Shown piece by piece: positions 48,234 to 61,089 of a stretch of 64,000 nucleotides of DNA (the stretch's first letter is position 1; each line of letters starts with the position of its first letter). The position numbers and the translations under genes were made by a program. Source of the DNA: CAVVSQ01 sp963848825 (GTDB lineage Bacteria > Planctomycetota > Planctomycetia > Gemmatales > Gemmataceae); contig CAWKFA010000017.1 in the NCBI GenBank assembly GCA_963848825.1, forward strand, positions 124,001-188,000, given 5' to 3'. Below the pieces are notes generated by a model. It was not told the DNA's origin. It saw only the letters and a program-made list of their open reading frames with translations, and did no database searches.

Positions 48234-50014
48234 CTAAAGAATTCGCAAAGCTTTACGTCCGGGCTGATTTTTGAGACGGTCGTGATTGGCGATCAGGAAC
48301 TCGACGGCCCGGCGAAATGCTGGGGCGTCCGCGTCACCAAAGACCCTGGCGCTGACGTCGGTGGCGCGTAGCCGGTTCGTCAACTCCTCACGCCAGGCGT
48401 CGTCGTGCACCAGGCGCAGGGATTTATCGAGGTATTCCTTTTCCGTGTCGCAGACCAGCTCTTCCATGCCCACGCGCCGCATCATGGCCCCGCCGATGCG
48501 GTTGTACCATTTGTCACCTTGCCACACGACCATGGGCCGGCGCACGAACAGGCTGTCCGCGACGGTATTGCAGCCGCCGAAATGATAACTGTCCAGCGTC
48601 AGGTCCCCTTCTTCCATGAAACCCATGTAATCCCCGTACCCCAGGAACGGGTTGACGTCCAGAATGGCGGACGTGCGTCCCAATGCCTGGCGGACGTCCG
48701 CGAGAAAGGGCACGTAGCCATTGTTCTGATTGAGCACGGCGGGGAAGAAACGGAAACGTACGGGCCGATGCATCTGTTCGAGCAGCTTGCGCAGGGTTTG
48801 CAGGAACCGAAAGTTTAGCTTCTGACCTGACGTCGGGAAGTTGATGACGACTTCGGGCACTGTCTTCTGACGGCCTGTCAATTCGTAGAGCGGCCGGTTA
48901 TGGACCACTCCCATGCCCGGCAGCAGCAACAAGCGCTCGGAGTAATTCTTCTCCGGTTCGTCGGCGATCTCCACCTCGGCGCCACTGACAAAGTAGTCGA
49001 TTTCCGAGCCCCAGGTGCTCACGGAATGGCCAGGGCTGCAAAGCTGGATGGGTGCGATCCGGTAATTTGCCAGCATGATGCTCGACAAGGTCATGCCGAC
49101 GTCCGGAAAGTAGACGGCAATGAAGTCATTGCTGGCCAGCGGCGCGATATCGAGGCTGCCATCGCGGAAGTCCAGGCGCCTGACTTCATGAAACTGGCTA
49201 ACGTCGAGTTCTTCCTGGGCTTTGAACACGTGGAAGAAGGTGAGATGGAATTCCTTGCGCAGTTCCTTCACGAAGGCGGCATAGTTACGGTAGACCGAGT
49301 GCGTTGGAAACCACAAATCGCTGATGACGGCGATCTTTTTGGGGTTCGGCTGGCTTTGAGCGTTCAGGCGTGTCGAACGCCTCACGACCTGATTGAGGAA
49401 GGGCTTGACCTGCCGGTCGATCACGCCGTCAACATACGTCGAGCCAAAGTAGGGCTCGGCCATGTCCGTTGTGAGGGTCATCCGCTCGTCGTGGTAGGCG
49501 AGGTGTTCCGCCATGTGCTGGCAGGCATCTTCATTGACGAGGGCCGTCTTGTAGAGGCGCAAAACTTGCAATACCACAACGATGCCAGTTGGGGATGGGC
49601 ATCAAAAAAGGTTCGGCGGTCGAAACGAATGCGGTTGCGGGCGGAATAAAGCGTGAGGATTTTCACGAGGTTGGAGGACTGGTGGCGTAAAAGCTCCAGG
49701 AAGCCATCGGTGTTGCGAAACGGCGTCATGGCGACAAGGTTGGAGATCAATTCATTGAGCCCAACATAGCGGAAGATGTAGGCCTCGGGAATTATGTAAT
49801 CGGGCTGGGTGAAGATCGTCAAAAAGACCTTGGAAAACTGAATGAGACAGGCGTGGGTGGCGTCTTCCAGCTCGCGGTACGTCGTTTCCGCCAGATAATC
49901 GAACACCGCGAGAAAGGATTCGGTCAGCCGACGATGGTCGCCGTCGAGATAAAGCCGAAAAGCCTCGCGCGGATCAAGGTTGACGGTACGAGGAACGCTG
50001 GTGAGCTCGAACAT
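48234..50014 (-). CDS. GT41/OGT-like glycosyltransferase (frameshifted)
   Basis: About 593 residues. From ATG 50014 the N-terminal 170 residues are helical without clear TPR (YLDGDHRRLTESFLAVFDYL, FSKVFLTIFTQPDYI). A shift near 49560 leads to LQVLRLYKTALVNEDACQHM and then the catalytic C-domain: KKIAVISDLWFPTHSVYRN, YFPDVGMTLSSIMLANYR, IQLCSPGHSVSTWGSEIDY and LDSYHFGGCNTVADSLFVRRP. The last resembles the UDP-GlcNAc-binding end of OGT. The enzyme would add a sugar to Ser/Thr of a protein. It stands between the motor genes and the flagellin/repeat protein genes, which makes surface or flagellar proteins likely targets. Confidence 0.74.
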
Positions 50015-50070
50015 GATCGCTCCTGTTTCTTGGGCGGGCTAAACACTTTCCACTGGGGCCGCGCTTACTT

Positions 50071-51840
50071 CTAAAGTCGCCGTAGTAGCGCCGCGCGAAC
50101 TTCGTTTCGCAACAGAGTGAAATGAGGATGCTGAAGCAAGGGAACGAATTCCGGCCGGGCAGGTCCATCCGGGTCCAGGGCAAGCGCCTCCAGAACAAGC
50201 CGGTCCACCAGGCCAAGATTGCCCGCCTGGGCGCAGGCAAGGCCCGTGCCCAGCATCTGCCGCGAGTGGAATTCCCGACCCGCCGGCAACGCAATGGCCG
50301 CCACGTCAGGCGGCAAATACTGGGCGATAATCTCCAGCGTTTTGCGGATATCGTGCGCGGCTGTGCCGGCCCGCGCCAGCTCATGGGTCTGATTGGCCGC
50401 ATGCACACGCCAGCAGGCCAGCGTCCGCGGTTCGTGGTACCACGCGAGCTGTACCGCGGAGCGAACGTACCATTCCCAGTCGGCGGTGTAGGGCAAGTCT
50501 TCGCGAAACAGGCCGACCCGCTCGAACGCCTCGCGCCGATAAGTGACTGCCGGCAGGTTCAGGGGATTGGCCGCGGCCAGGCGCACGAGAAAATCGCGAT
50601 CCATGACGCCCGCTTCTTGACGGAATGGCGCGGGCGACCAGGTGGCTTTCTCGCGCTCATGCCAGTTGGCATACATGCAAAAAGCCACTCCCACCGCTGC
50701 GGGCGCTGTTTCGATGCCGCTGCGCAGCGCCGCGTAAAAGCCGGGCAACACCCAGTCGTCGTCGTGCAGGATATGCAACCAGCGGCCGCGCGCCTGCCGG
50801 ATAGCCAGGTTGGTGCTTGGATAGAGTCCACGGTTGAACTCATTGCGCACATAGCTGACGCGGCCCCGGCCGAGGCTGGCCACCAAACAGCTCAGGTCTG
50901 TCGGGCTGGCGTCATCGAGGACGATAATCTCCATTTCGCCCGGCCCCGGGTCCTGGTCCAGGATCGAGTCGAGACAGTGTTTGAGATAATCGCGGCGTTC
51001 GTAAACGGGCACGATCACCGACCAGAAGGGGCGGTGTTTGCTTGCCGAGAGCGGCGCCAGCGGCTGCGGACCATGGACGACGGCTGAGGTTTCTTTCGCC
51101 TTGCGCCAGTAGATACCCCAGCCGTCGATGTTGATGACGGGATCGGTGATGCCCTTTTCCCGGCGATAGTCTTCGACAGCCTGGCGGCAGGCAGGCACGC
51201 AGCCATAGTCATCGACAATGACAAATCCGCCCGGCGAAACCTTGTCGTAGAGATTGCGCAGGCCGTCCATGGTCGATTCGTACATGTCGCCGTCGAGACG
51301 CAGGATCGCCAGCCGTTCGATGGGGGCCGAGGGCAGGGTGTCCTTGAACCAGCCTTTCAGGAAAACGACCTGGTCGTCGAGAAGATCGTACTTGGCGAAG
51401 TTCGCTTTCACCTGATCGAGCGAGATGGCGAGCTCGGCAAACTGGTGATGGAGGTCGCCGGCATCCGCGGGATAGGCATGGGCATTGGGCGTCGGCAAGC
51501 CCTCAAAGGAATCGGCCGCGAAGACACGCCGATCGCGAACTCCGTGGGCCTGGAGCACGGCGCGCAAGAGAATACAGGCCCCGCCGCGCCAAACGCCGGT
51601 CTCGATAAAGTCGCCCGGGACCTTGTCCACGAGGGTTTGCTCCGCGAGATCGCGAAGATTACGCAACCGAGCCTGACCAATCATGGTATGCGCCACGCTG
51701 GGCCAATCGCGGCCGAGTTGCCTCATGGCAGGGTCGAACTTTTGTGCCACCCGGCGCTCGCGCCAGTCGGTATAGGCATCTTCGTAGACCGTGTTGAGCA
51801 GGCATCGTTCGATCAGGTCGAGGTAGAGAGCGCGTGTCAT
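50071..51840 (-). CDS. TylF-type methyltransferase fused to family 2 glycosyltransferase
   Basis: 589 residues, frame intact. The first 245 residues form a TylF/MycF-like SAM methyltransferase: GDFIETGVWRGGACILLRAV, FAADSFEGLP, LRLDGDMYESTMDGLRNLYD and GGFVIVDDYGCVP. Residues 270 onward are a GT2 domain: WSVIVPVYERRDYLKHCLDS, EIIVLDDASPTD and the DDD motif in ILHDDDWVLPGF, with a C-terminal helical part. The pair could add a sugar and then methylate it. It is transcribed from 51840, divergent from the giant repeat protein, and upstream of the GT41-like gene by 57 bases on the same strand. The substrate is unknown. Confidence 0.84.
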   Translation of the reverse strand: MTRALYLDLIERCLLNTVYEDAYTDWRERRVAQKFDPAMRQLGRDWPSVAHTMIGQARLRNLRDLAEQTLVDKVPGDFIETGVWRGGACILLRAVLQAHGVRDRRVFAADSFEGLPTPNAHAYPADAGDLHHQFAELAISLDQVKANFAKYDLLDDQVVFLKGWFKDTLPSAPIERLAILRLDGDMYESTMDGLRNLYDKVSPGGFVIVDDYGCVPACRQAVEDYRREKGITDPVINIDGWGIYWRKAKETSAVVHGPQPLAPLSASKHRPFWSVIVPVYERRDYLKHCLDSILDQDPGPGEMEIIVLDDASPTDLSCLVASLGRGRVSYVRNEFNRGLYPSTNLAIRQARGRWLHILHDDDWVLPGFYAALRSGIETAPAAVGVAFCMYANWHEREKATWSPAPFRQEAGVMDRDFLVRLAAANPLNLPAVTYRREAFERVGLFREDLPYTADWEWYVRSAVQLAWYHEPRTLACWRVHAANQTHELARAGTAAHDIRKTLEIIAQYLPPDVAAIALPAGREFHSRQMLGTGLACAQAGNLGLVDRLVLEALALDPDGPARPEFVPLLQHPHFTLLRNEVRAALLRRL

Positions 51841-52077
51841 GCCATCGGCATCGGCTCGCGGGCAGCCATTTCTGAAGGGCAGACGCCTTTCTCGCCGCTA
51901 AAAGACAACGGGCGCAGCGGTCTTGTCGCGCGGGGCGAATTTACCCGCTATGCCGATGAGGGCGCCTTTGCCGCTGGCGGGACAGGGGTAAGCTTTTTGT
52001 CCTTGAAAAACTGGGCAAGTTTTTCCTGGGCGCGTCGATCACCTGAGCGTGTATCCCTTCGTAAGGAGAAGTACGCC

Positions 52078-55000
52078 GTGGTAACTCTATTCCGTGATTC
52101 TTCGCCCTGGTCGAGGTTGTTTTCCTATCTTCGTTCTTTCCTTCCAGGTGGAGGAAAGTTGCGCGGCTCAACCCGGCAGCCCTCCAGGCGGCCGGGTCAG
52201 CATAGCTTTCTCAACTTCGAGGCGCTGGAATCACGCTGGATGCCGTCGCTCAACCCGATTAGCTGGACGCAAGCCACCGGCACCCTCCTGATAAGCGGCA
52301 CTGGCAATGACAATGTCGTCATCCAGCAGGGCTCCGGGTTGGCCATCTCCGTCGTCGACAATACCTCGCAGACGCAGTCCTTCACGCGCTCAGGCAATGC
52401 CGACGTCACCAGCATCGTCTTCAGCGATACCACGGGCGTCAATCATCTGACGATTCAAAGCGGCATCACCACGGCGTCCTGGTTGAGCGTTACGCTCGTC
52501 GGTATCCAGGAATTCGACGTTACTTCGTCTACCGTCGCGCCAACTTTTGGCGTCAATGAGATTGATACAACCGCCCTGACCCTGGGCACCAGCACGCTCG
52601 CCGGTAATTTGTCGGTATCCACTCTCGGCAGCCTTAGCCAGGTGGCCAATACCTCACTGAATGTGAGTGGCACGGCCAGCTTCACATCAGGCAGCGGCTC
52701 GATCAATTTGACTAATAATGGCAACACCTTTAATGGCTCGGTGACCTTGACGACGAGTGGTGCGGGGAACGTGGCGTTGGCGAACAACCAGGCGTTGAGC
52801 CTGGGGAACGTGACGGTAAGCAACGGCACGTTGAGTCTGACGACGGTGGGTGGGATCACGCAGTCGGCGAACACGTCGGTGAACGTGAGCGGCAACGCCA
52901 GCGTCAGCGCGGTCAATGGGGTGATAACCCTGGCGAACGCGGGCAACGCGTTTGGGGGATCGGTAAGTTTGACGAACACGGGCGCTTATGACGTGAGCGT
53001 GACGAACAACAGGGCGTTGAGCCTGGGGACGAGCAGCATCGGCGTGGGCAACCTGACGGTGCTGGTGAACACGGGGAACTTGACGCAGGCTGCGAACACA
53101 TCGGTGACGGTGGGAGGCTCGACAGCGCTGACGACGACGAATGGCTCCTTGACGCTGGGGAACGCGAGCAACGCGTTTACTGGCACGGTGACGCTGACGA
53201 CGAGCGCCGCGGGCAACGTGAACGTGAACAACAACAGGGCGTTGAGCCTGGGGAACGTGACGGTGGCGAATGGTTCGCTGACGATCACGGCGAGCGGCAA
53301 CATCGGCCAGGCGGTAAATGCGAGCCTGAACGTGGCAAGCGGAGCGACGAGTGTGACGGCGACGAATGGGGCCATTAACTTGAGCGCGGGGGCGAACGCC
53401 TTCAACGGCAGCGTGGCCCTGGCGAACACGGGTGCGAACAACGTAACGCTGAGCTACAACGGTTCACTCAACCTTGGGAACATCAGCGTGGCGGCGGGGA
53501 ACCTGAGCGTGAGCACGACGGCGGCAGGGCAATATCACGCAGGTGGCGAACACGAGCATCAACGTGGCGGGGGGGTCGACCTCCTTGACGGCTGCCAACG
53601 GTGCGATCAACCTGGGCAACGCGGGCAACGCATTTAACGGCACGGTGACGTTGACGACAAGCGCGTCGGGCCATCTGAACGTGAGCAACAACAAGGCGTT
53701 GACGCTGGGGAACGTGACGGTGACGAGCGGCAACCTGACGATTAGCACGGTGGGGAACATCAGTCAGGCGGCGAGCACGAGCATCGACGTGGTGAGCGGT
53801 TCGACGACGTTAAGCGCGACGAATGGCTCGATCAGCCTGAACAATCTGGCGAACATCTTCAACGGTACAGTGAACCTGTCGAACACGGGCAATGGCGCGG
53901 TAGCGCTAACGGGCTACAACGGCAGCTTGAGCCTGGGCAATGTGAGCGTGGCCTCGGGGAACCTGAGCATCGGCACGACGCTGGGGAACCTGACGCAAGC
54001 GGCGAGCACAAGCATCACGGTGGGAGCGGGCACGGCGGCGTTCACGGCGGCCAATGGGGTGATCACGCTGGGCAACGCGGGCAACGCGTTCAATGGCGCG
54101 GTGTCGCTGACCAGCGGCACGGCAGGCAACGTGACGTTCAACAATAACAAAGCCCTGGTGCTGGGCAACATCGCGGTGGCCAACGGCACCTTGACGATCA
54201 CGGCGGCGGGGAACATCACGCAGTCGGCCAATACCAGCGTCAACGTGGCAATTGGATCGGCGGTGGTGACGGCGACAACCAACGGCACCATCAATCTAAG
54301 TAATGCCGGCAACACCTTTAATGGCTCGGTGACCTTGGCGACGAGTGGTGCGGGGAACGTGGCCTTGGCGAACAACCAGGCGTTGAGCCTGGGGAACGTG
54401 ACGGTAAGCAACGGCACGTTGAGTCTGACGACAGTAGGTGGGATTACGCAGTCGGCGAACACGTCGGTGAACGTGAGCGGCAACGCCAGCGTCAGCGCGG
54501 TCAATGGGGTGATAACCCTGGCGAACGGCGGCAACGTGTTTGGGGGATCAGTAAGTTTGACGAACACGGGCGCTTATGACGTGAGCGTGACGAACAACAG
54601 GGCGTTGAGCCTGGGGACAAGCAGCATCGGCGTGGGCAACCTGACGGTGCTGGTGAACACGGGGAACTTGACGCAGGCTGCGAACACCTCGGTGACGGTG
54701 GGAGGCGCGACAGCGCTGACGACGACGAATGGCTCCTTGACGCTGGGGAACGCGAGCAACGCGTTTACGGGCACGGTGACGCTGACGACGAGCGCGGCGG
54801 GCAACGTGAACGTGAACAACAACAGGGCATTGAGCCTGGGGAACGTGACGGTGGCGAATGGTTCGCTGACGATCACGGCCAGCGGCAACATCGGCCAGGC
54901 GGTGAATGCGAGCCTGAACGTGGCAAGCGGCGCCACGAGCGTGACGGCCACGAATGGGGCCATTAACTTGAGCGCGGGAGCGAACGCCTTCAACGGCAGC

Positions 55001-58000
55001 GTGGCCCTGGCGAACACGGGAGCGAACAACGTAACGCTGAGCTACAACGGGTCACTCAACCTGGGGAACATCAGCGTGGCGGCTGGGAACCTGAGCGTGA
55101 GCACGACAGCGGCGGGGAATATCACGCAGGTGGCGAACACGAGCATCAACGTGGCGGGCGGATCGACCTCGTTGACGGCCGCCAACGGTGCGATCAACCT
55201 GAGCAACGCGGGCAACGCGTTTAACGGCACGGTGACGTTGACGACGAGCGCGTCGGGCCATCTGAACGTGAGCAACAACAAGGCGTTGACGCTGGGGAAC
55301 GTGACGGTGACGAGCGGCAACCTGACGATTAGCACGGTGGGGAACATCAGCCAGGCGGCCAGCACAAGCATCGACGTGGTGAGCGGTTCGACGACGCTAA
55401 GCGCGGTGAATGGCTCGATCAGCCTGAACAATCTGGCGAACATCTTCAACGGCACGGTGAGCCTGTCGAACACGGGCAATGGCGCGGTAGCGCTGACGGG
55501 CTACAACGGCAGTTTGAGCCTGGGTAATGTGAGCGTGGCCTCGGGGAACCTGAGCATTGGCACGACGCTGGGGAACCTGACGCAAGCGGCGAGCACGAGC
55601 ATCACGGTGGGAGCAGGCACGGCCGCATTCACGGCGGCCAATGGGGTGATCACGCTGGGCAACGCGGGCAATGCGTTCAATGGCGCGGTAGCGCTGACCA
55701 GCGGTACGGCGGGGAACGTGACGTTCAACAATAACAAAGCCCTGGTGCTGGGTAACATCGCGGTGGCCAACGGCACCTTGACGATCACGGCGGCGGGGAA
55801 CATCACCCAGTCGGCCAATACCAGCGTCAACGTGGCGATTGGATCGGCGGTGGTGACGGCGACAACCAACGGAACCATCAATCTAAGTAATGCCGGCAAC
55901 ACCTTTAATGGCTCGGTGACCTTGACGACGAGTGGCGCGGGGAACGTGTCGCTGGCGAACAACCAGGCATTGAGCCTGGGGAACGTAACGGTAAGTAACG
56001 GCACGTTGAGTCTGACGACGGTGGGTGGGATCACGCAGTCGGCGAACACGTCGGTGAACGTGAGTGGCAACGCCAGCGTCAGCGCGGTCAATGGGGTGAT
56101 AACCCTGGCGAACGCGAGCAACGCGTTTGGGGGATCGGTAAGTTTGACGAACACGGGCGCCTATGACGTGAGCGTGACGAACAACAGGGCGTTGAGCCTG
56201 GGGACGAGCAGCATCGGCGTGGGCAACCTGACGGTGCTGGTGAACACGGGGAACTTGACGCAGGCTGCAAACACGTCGGTGACGGTGGGAGGCTCGACAG
56301 CGCTGACGACGACGAATGGCTCCTTGACGCTGGGGAACGCGAGCAACGCGTTTACTGGCACGGTGACGCTGACGACGAGCGCCGCGGGCAACGTGAACGT
56401 GAACAACAACAGGGCGTTGAGCCTGGGGAACGTGACGGTGGCGAATGGTTCGCTGACGATCACGGCCAGCGGCAACATCGGCCAGGCGGTAAATGCGAGC
56501 CTGAACGTGGCAAGCGGCGCCACGAGCGTGACGGCGACGAATGGTTCGATCAACTTGAGTGCGGGGGCGAATGCCTTCAACGGCAGCGTGGCCCTGGCGA
56601 ACACGGGTGCGAACAACGTAACGCTGAGCTACAACGGGTCACTCAACCTTGGGAACATCAGCGTGGCGGCTGGGAACCTGAGCGTGAGCACGACAGCGGT
56701 GGGCAATATCACGCAGGTGGCGAACACGAGCATCAACGTGGCGGGGGGGTCGACCTCCTTGACGGCTGCCAACGGTGCGATCAACCTGAGCAACGCGGGC
56801 AACGCGTTTAACGGCACGGTGACGTTGACGACGAGCGCGTCGGGCCATCTGAACGTGAGCAACAACAAGGCGTTGACGCTGGGGAACGTGACGGTGACGA
56901 GCGGCAACCTGACGATTAGCACGGTGGGGAACATCAGCCAGGCGGCCAGCACAAGCATCGACGTGGTGAGCGGTTCGACGACGCTAAGCGCGGTGAATGG
57001 CTCGATCAGCCTGAACAATCTGGCGAACATCTTCAACGGCACGGTGAACCTGTCGAACACGGGCAATGGCGCGGTGGCGCTGACGGGCTACAACGGCAGT
57101 TTGAGCCTGGGCAATGTGAGCGTGGCCTCGGGGAACCTGAGCATCGGCACGACGCTGGGGAACCTGACGCAAGCTGCGAGCACGAGCATCACGGTGGGAG
57201 CAGGCACGGCCGCATTCACGGCGGCCAATGGGGTGATCACGCTGGGCACCGCGGGCAATGCGTTCAATGGCGCGGTAGTCGCTGACCAGCGGTACGGCGG
57301 GGAACGTGACGTTCAACAATAACAAAGCCCTGGTGCTGGGCAACATCGCGCTGGCCAATGGCACCTTGACGATCACGGCCGCGGGGAACATCACCCAGTC
57401 GGCCAATACCAGCGTCAACGTGGCGATTGGATCGGCAGTGGTGACGGCGACGAATGGCGCCATTAGCTTGAACAGCATGGGCAACACGTTTAATGGCTCG
57501 GTGACCTTGACGACGAGTGGTGCGGGGAACGTGTCGTTGGCGAACAACCAGGCGTTGAGCCTGGGGAACGTGACGGTAAGCAACGGCACGTTGAGTCTGA
57601 CGACGGTGGGTGGGATCACGCAGTCGGCGAACACGTCGGTGAACGTGAGTGGCAACGCCAGCGTCAGCGCGGTCAATGGGGTGATAACCCTGGCGAACGC
57701 GAGCAACGCGTTTGGGGGATCGGTAAGTTTGACGAACACGGGCGCCTATGACGTGAGCGTGACGAACAACAGGGCGTTGAGCCTGGGGACGAGCAGCATC
57801 GGCGTGGGCAACCTGACGGTGCTGGTGAACACGGGGAACTTGACGCAGGCTGCAAACACGTCGGTGACGGTGGGAGGCTCGACAGCGCTGACGACGACGA
57901 ATGGCTCCTTGACGCTGGGGAACGCGAGCAACGCGTTTACTGGCACGGTGACGCTGACGACGAGCGCCGCGGGCAACGTGAACGTGAACAACAACAGGGC

Positions 58001-61000
58001 GTTGAGCCTGGGGAACGTGACGGTGGCGAATGGTTCGCTGACGATCACGGCGAGCGGCAACATCGGCCAGGCGGTAAATGCGAGCCTGAACGTGGTGAGC
58101 GGCGCTACAAGCGTGACGGCTACGAATGGTTCGATTAACTTGAGTGCGGGGGCGAACGCCTTCAACGGCAGCGTGGCCCTGGCGAACACGGGAGCGAACA
58201 ACGTAACGCTGAGCTACAACGGGTCACTCAACCTGGGGAACATCAGCGTGGCGGCTGGGAACCTGAGCGTGAGCACGACAGCGGCGGGGAATATCACGCA
58301 GGTGGCGAACACGAGCATCAACGTGGCGGGAGGCTCGACCTCCTTGACGGCTGCCAACGGTGCGATCAACCTGAGCAACGCCGGCAACGCGTTTAACGGC
58401 ACGGTGACGTTGACGACGAGCGCGTCGGGCCATCTGAACGTGAGCAACAACAAGGCGTTGACGCTGGGCAACGTGACGGTGACGAGCGGCAACCTGACGA
58501 TTAGCACGGTGGGGAACATCAGCCAGGCGGCGAGCACGAGCATCGACGTGGTAAGCGGTTCGACGACGCTAAGCGCGACGAATGGCTCGATCAGCCTGAA
58601 CAATCTGGCGAACATCTTCAACGGCACGGTGAGCCTGTCGAACACGGGCAATGGCGCGGTAGCGCTGACGGGCTACAACGGCAGTTTGAGCCTGGGCAAT
58701 GTGAGCGTGGCCTCGGGGAACCTGAGCATCGGCACGACGCTGGGGAACCTGACGCAAGCGGCCAGCACAAGCATCACGGTGGGAGCAGGCACGGCGGCGT
58801 TCACGGCAGCCAATGGGGTGATCACGCTGGCCAACGCGGGCAATGCGTTCAATGGCGCAGTATCGCTGACCAGCGGCACGGCCGGGAACGTAACGTTCAA
58901 CAATAACAAAGCCTTGGTGCTGGGCAACATCGCGGTGGCCAACGGCACCTTGACGATCACGGCAGCGGGTAACATCACCCAGTCGGCCAATACCAGCGTC
59001 AATGTCGCGATTGGATCGGCGGCCGTGACGGCGACGAAATGGCGCCATCAGCTTGAGCAACACGGGCAACACCTTTAATGGCTCGGTGACATTGACGACG
59101 AGTGGTGCGGGGAACGTGTCGTTGGCGAACAACCAGGCGTTGAGCCTGGGGAACGTGACGGTAAGCAACGGCACGTTGAGTCTGACGACGGTGGGTGGGA
59201 TCACGCAGTCGGCTAACACGTCGGTGAACGTGAGCGGCAACGCCAGCGTGAGCGCGGCCAATGGAGTGATAACCCTGGCGAACGCGGGCAACGCCTTTGG
59301 GGGATCGGTAAGCTTGACGAACACGGGCGCCTATGACGTGAGCGTGACGAACAACAGGGCGTTGAGCCTGGGGACGAGCAGCATCGGCGTGGGCAACCTG
59401 ACGGTGCTGGTGAACACGGGGAACTTGACGCAGGCTGCGAACACGTCGGTGACGGTGGGAGGCTCGACAGCGCTGACGACGACGAATGGCTCCTTGACGC
59501 TGGGGAATGGTGGCAACGCGTTTACTGGCACGGTGACGCTGACGACGAGCGCCGCGGGCAACGTGAACGTGAACAACAACAGGGCGTTGAGCCTGGGGAA
59601 CGTGACGGTGGCGAATGGTTCGCTGACGATCACGGCGAGCGGCAACATCGGCCAGGCGGTAAATGCGAGCCTGAACGTGGTGAGCGGCGCTACAAGCGTG
59701 ACGGCTACGAATGGGGCCATTAACTTGAGCGCGGGGGCGAATGCCTTCAACGGCAGCGTGGCCCTGGCGAATACGGGAGCGAACAACGTAACGCTGAGCT
59801 ACAACGGTTCACTCAACCTGGGGAACATCAGCGTGGCGGCTGGGAACCTGAGCGTGAGCACGACGGCGGCGGGGAATATCACGCAGGTGGCGAACACGAG
59901 CATCAACGTGGCGGGAGGATCGACCTCCTTGACGGCTGCCAACGGTGCGATCAACCTGAGCAACGCCGGCAATGCGTTTAACGGCACGGTGACGTTAACG
60001 ACGAGCGCTTCGGGCCATCTGAACGTGAGCAACAACAAGGCATTGACGCTGGGGAACGTGACGGTGACGAGCGGCAACCTGACGATTAGCACGGTGGGGA
60101 ACATCAGCCAGGCGGCGAGCACAAGCATCGACGTGGTGAGCGGTTCGACGACGCTAAGCGCGACGAATGGCTCGATCAGCCTGAACAATCTGGCGAACAT
60201 CTTCAACGGTACGGTGAGCCTGTCGAACACGGGCAATGGCGCGGTAGCGCTGACGGGCTACAACGGCAGTTTGAGCCTGGGCAATGTGAGCGTGGCCTCC
60301 GGGAACCTGAGCATCGGCACGACGCTGGGGAACCTGACGCAAGCAGCCAGCACGAGCATCACGGTGGGAGCGGGCACGGCCGCGTTCACGGCAGCCAATG
60401 GGGTGATCACGCTGGGCAACGCGGGCAACGCGTTCAATGGCGCGGTGTCGCTGACCAGCGGCACGGCGGGGAACGTGACGTTCAACAATAACAAAGCCCT
60501 GGTGCTGGGCAACATCGCGGTGGCCAACGGCACCTTGACGATCACGGCCGCGGGGAACATCACGCAGTCGGCCAATACCAGCGTCAACGTGGCGATTGGA
60601 TCGGCGGCCGTGACGGCGACGAATGGCGCCATCAGCTTGAGCAACACGGGCAATGTGTTCAATGGCGTGGTTAATTTGGCCAACACGGGCGCCGGCAACG
60701 TCAGCATCAACAGTAATCAGGCGCTGAGTTTGGGTAACATCACAGTACCCACGGGCAACCTGGCGGCTACGGCGGCGAGTGGCGGCATAAGCCAGGCCGC
60801 TAACACCGCGATCAGCAGCGGCGGCGCGGCTAACTTTAATGCCGTCAATGGCGCGATCAATCTCAGCAATGTCGGCAACGCCTTCAACGGCATGGTTTCT
60901 CTGGGAAATAGCGGTGCCAACGTTACGCTGGTCAACAATGTGGCCCTCAACCTGGGCAACATCAGCGTGGCGAGCGGCAACCTGTCGGTGACCGCCAACA

Positions 61001-61089
61001 ATGGCAACATCACAAGACATGCGAACACCAGCTTGACGATCAACGGCACGCCAACCTTCCACGCCCCCAACGGGACCGTCAGTCTGTGA
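52078..61089 (+). CDS. Giant exported beta-repeat protein (three single-base insertions)
   Basis: About 3,002 residues when the three insertions near 53528, 57281 and 59036 are removed. The start is GTG 52078, with AAGGAG at 52063-52068. The N-terminus has a Ser/Arg-rich stretch, then FEALESRWMPS, a planctomycete surface-protein signature of the LExR type. A unique region of about 200 residues follows, then five near-identical super-repeats of 1,584-1,588 bases (about 529 residues each). Each holds seven sub-repeats of about 75 residues of the form NxFxGxVxLxxxxxxNVxxxNNxALxLGNVxVxxGxL, rich in Thr, Ser, Asn and Gly, predicted to form a beta-solenoid or adhesin-like rod. A last diverged part runs from about 60667 to the stop. 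No membrane anchor, LPXTG or autotransporter domain is seen at the C-terminus (THFHAPNGTVSL type end). Confidence 0.82.
52741..60669 (+). repeat. Five tandem 1.58-kb super-repeats within the giant gene
   Basis: Units start at 52741, 54329, 55916, 57501 and 59086; the fifth ends at 60669. Periods are 1588, 1587, 1585, 1585 and 1584 bases. Net of the extra base in units 1, 3 and 4 the units are 1587, 1587, 1584, 1584 and 1584. Units are nearly identical at the DNA level, including third positions, and differ by scattered substitutions such as ATTNGT versus ATNGA. This indicates recent duplication or ongoing gene conversion. Confidence 0.9.

Noticed and set aside
52741..60669. CRISPR-like array because of dense repeats
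   Set aside because: Units are long, coding, and have no short repeat-spacer alternation; the reading frame is conserved.
53914..60710. Many minus-strand open frames of 145-300 codons across the repeat gene
   Set aside because: They recur with the same period as the plus-strand repeats and have unnatural Arg/Pro/Leu composition; they are shadows of the real gene.
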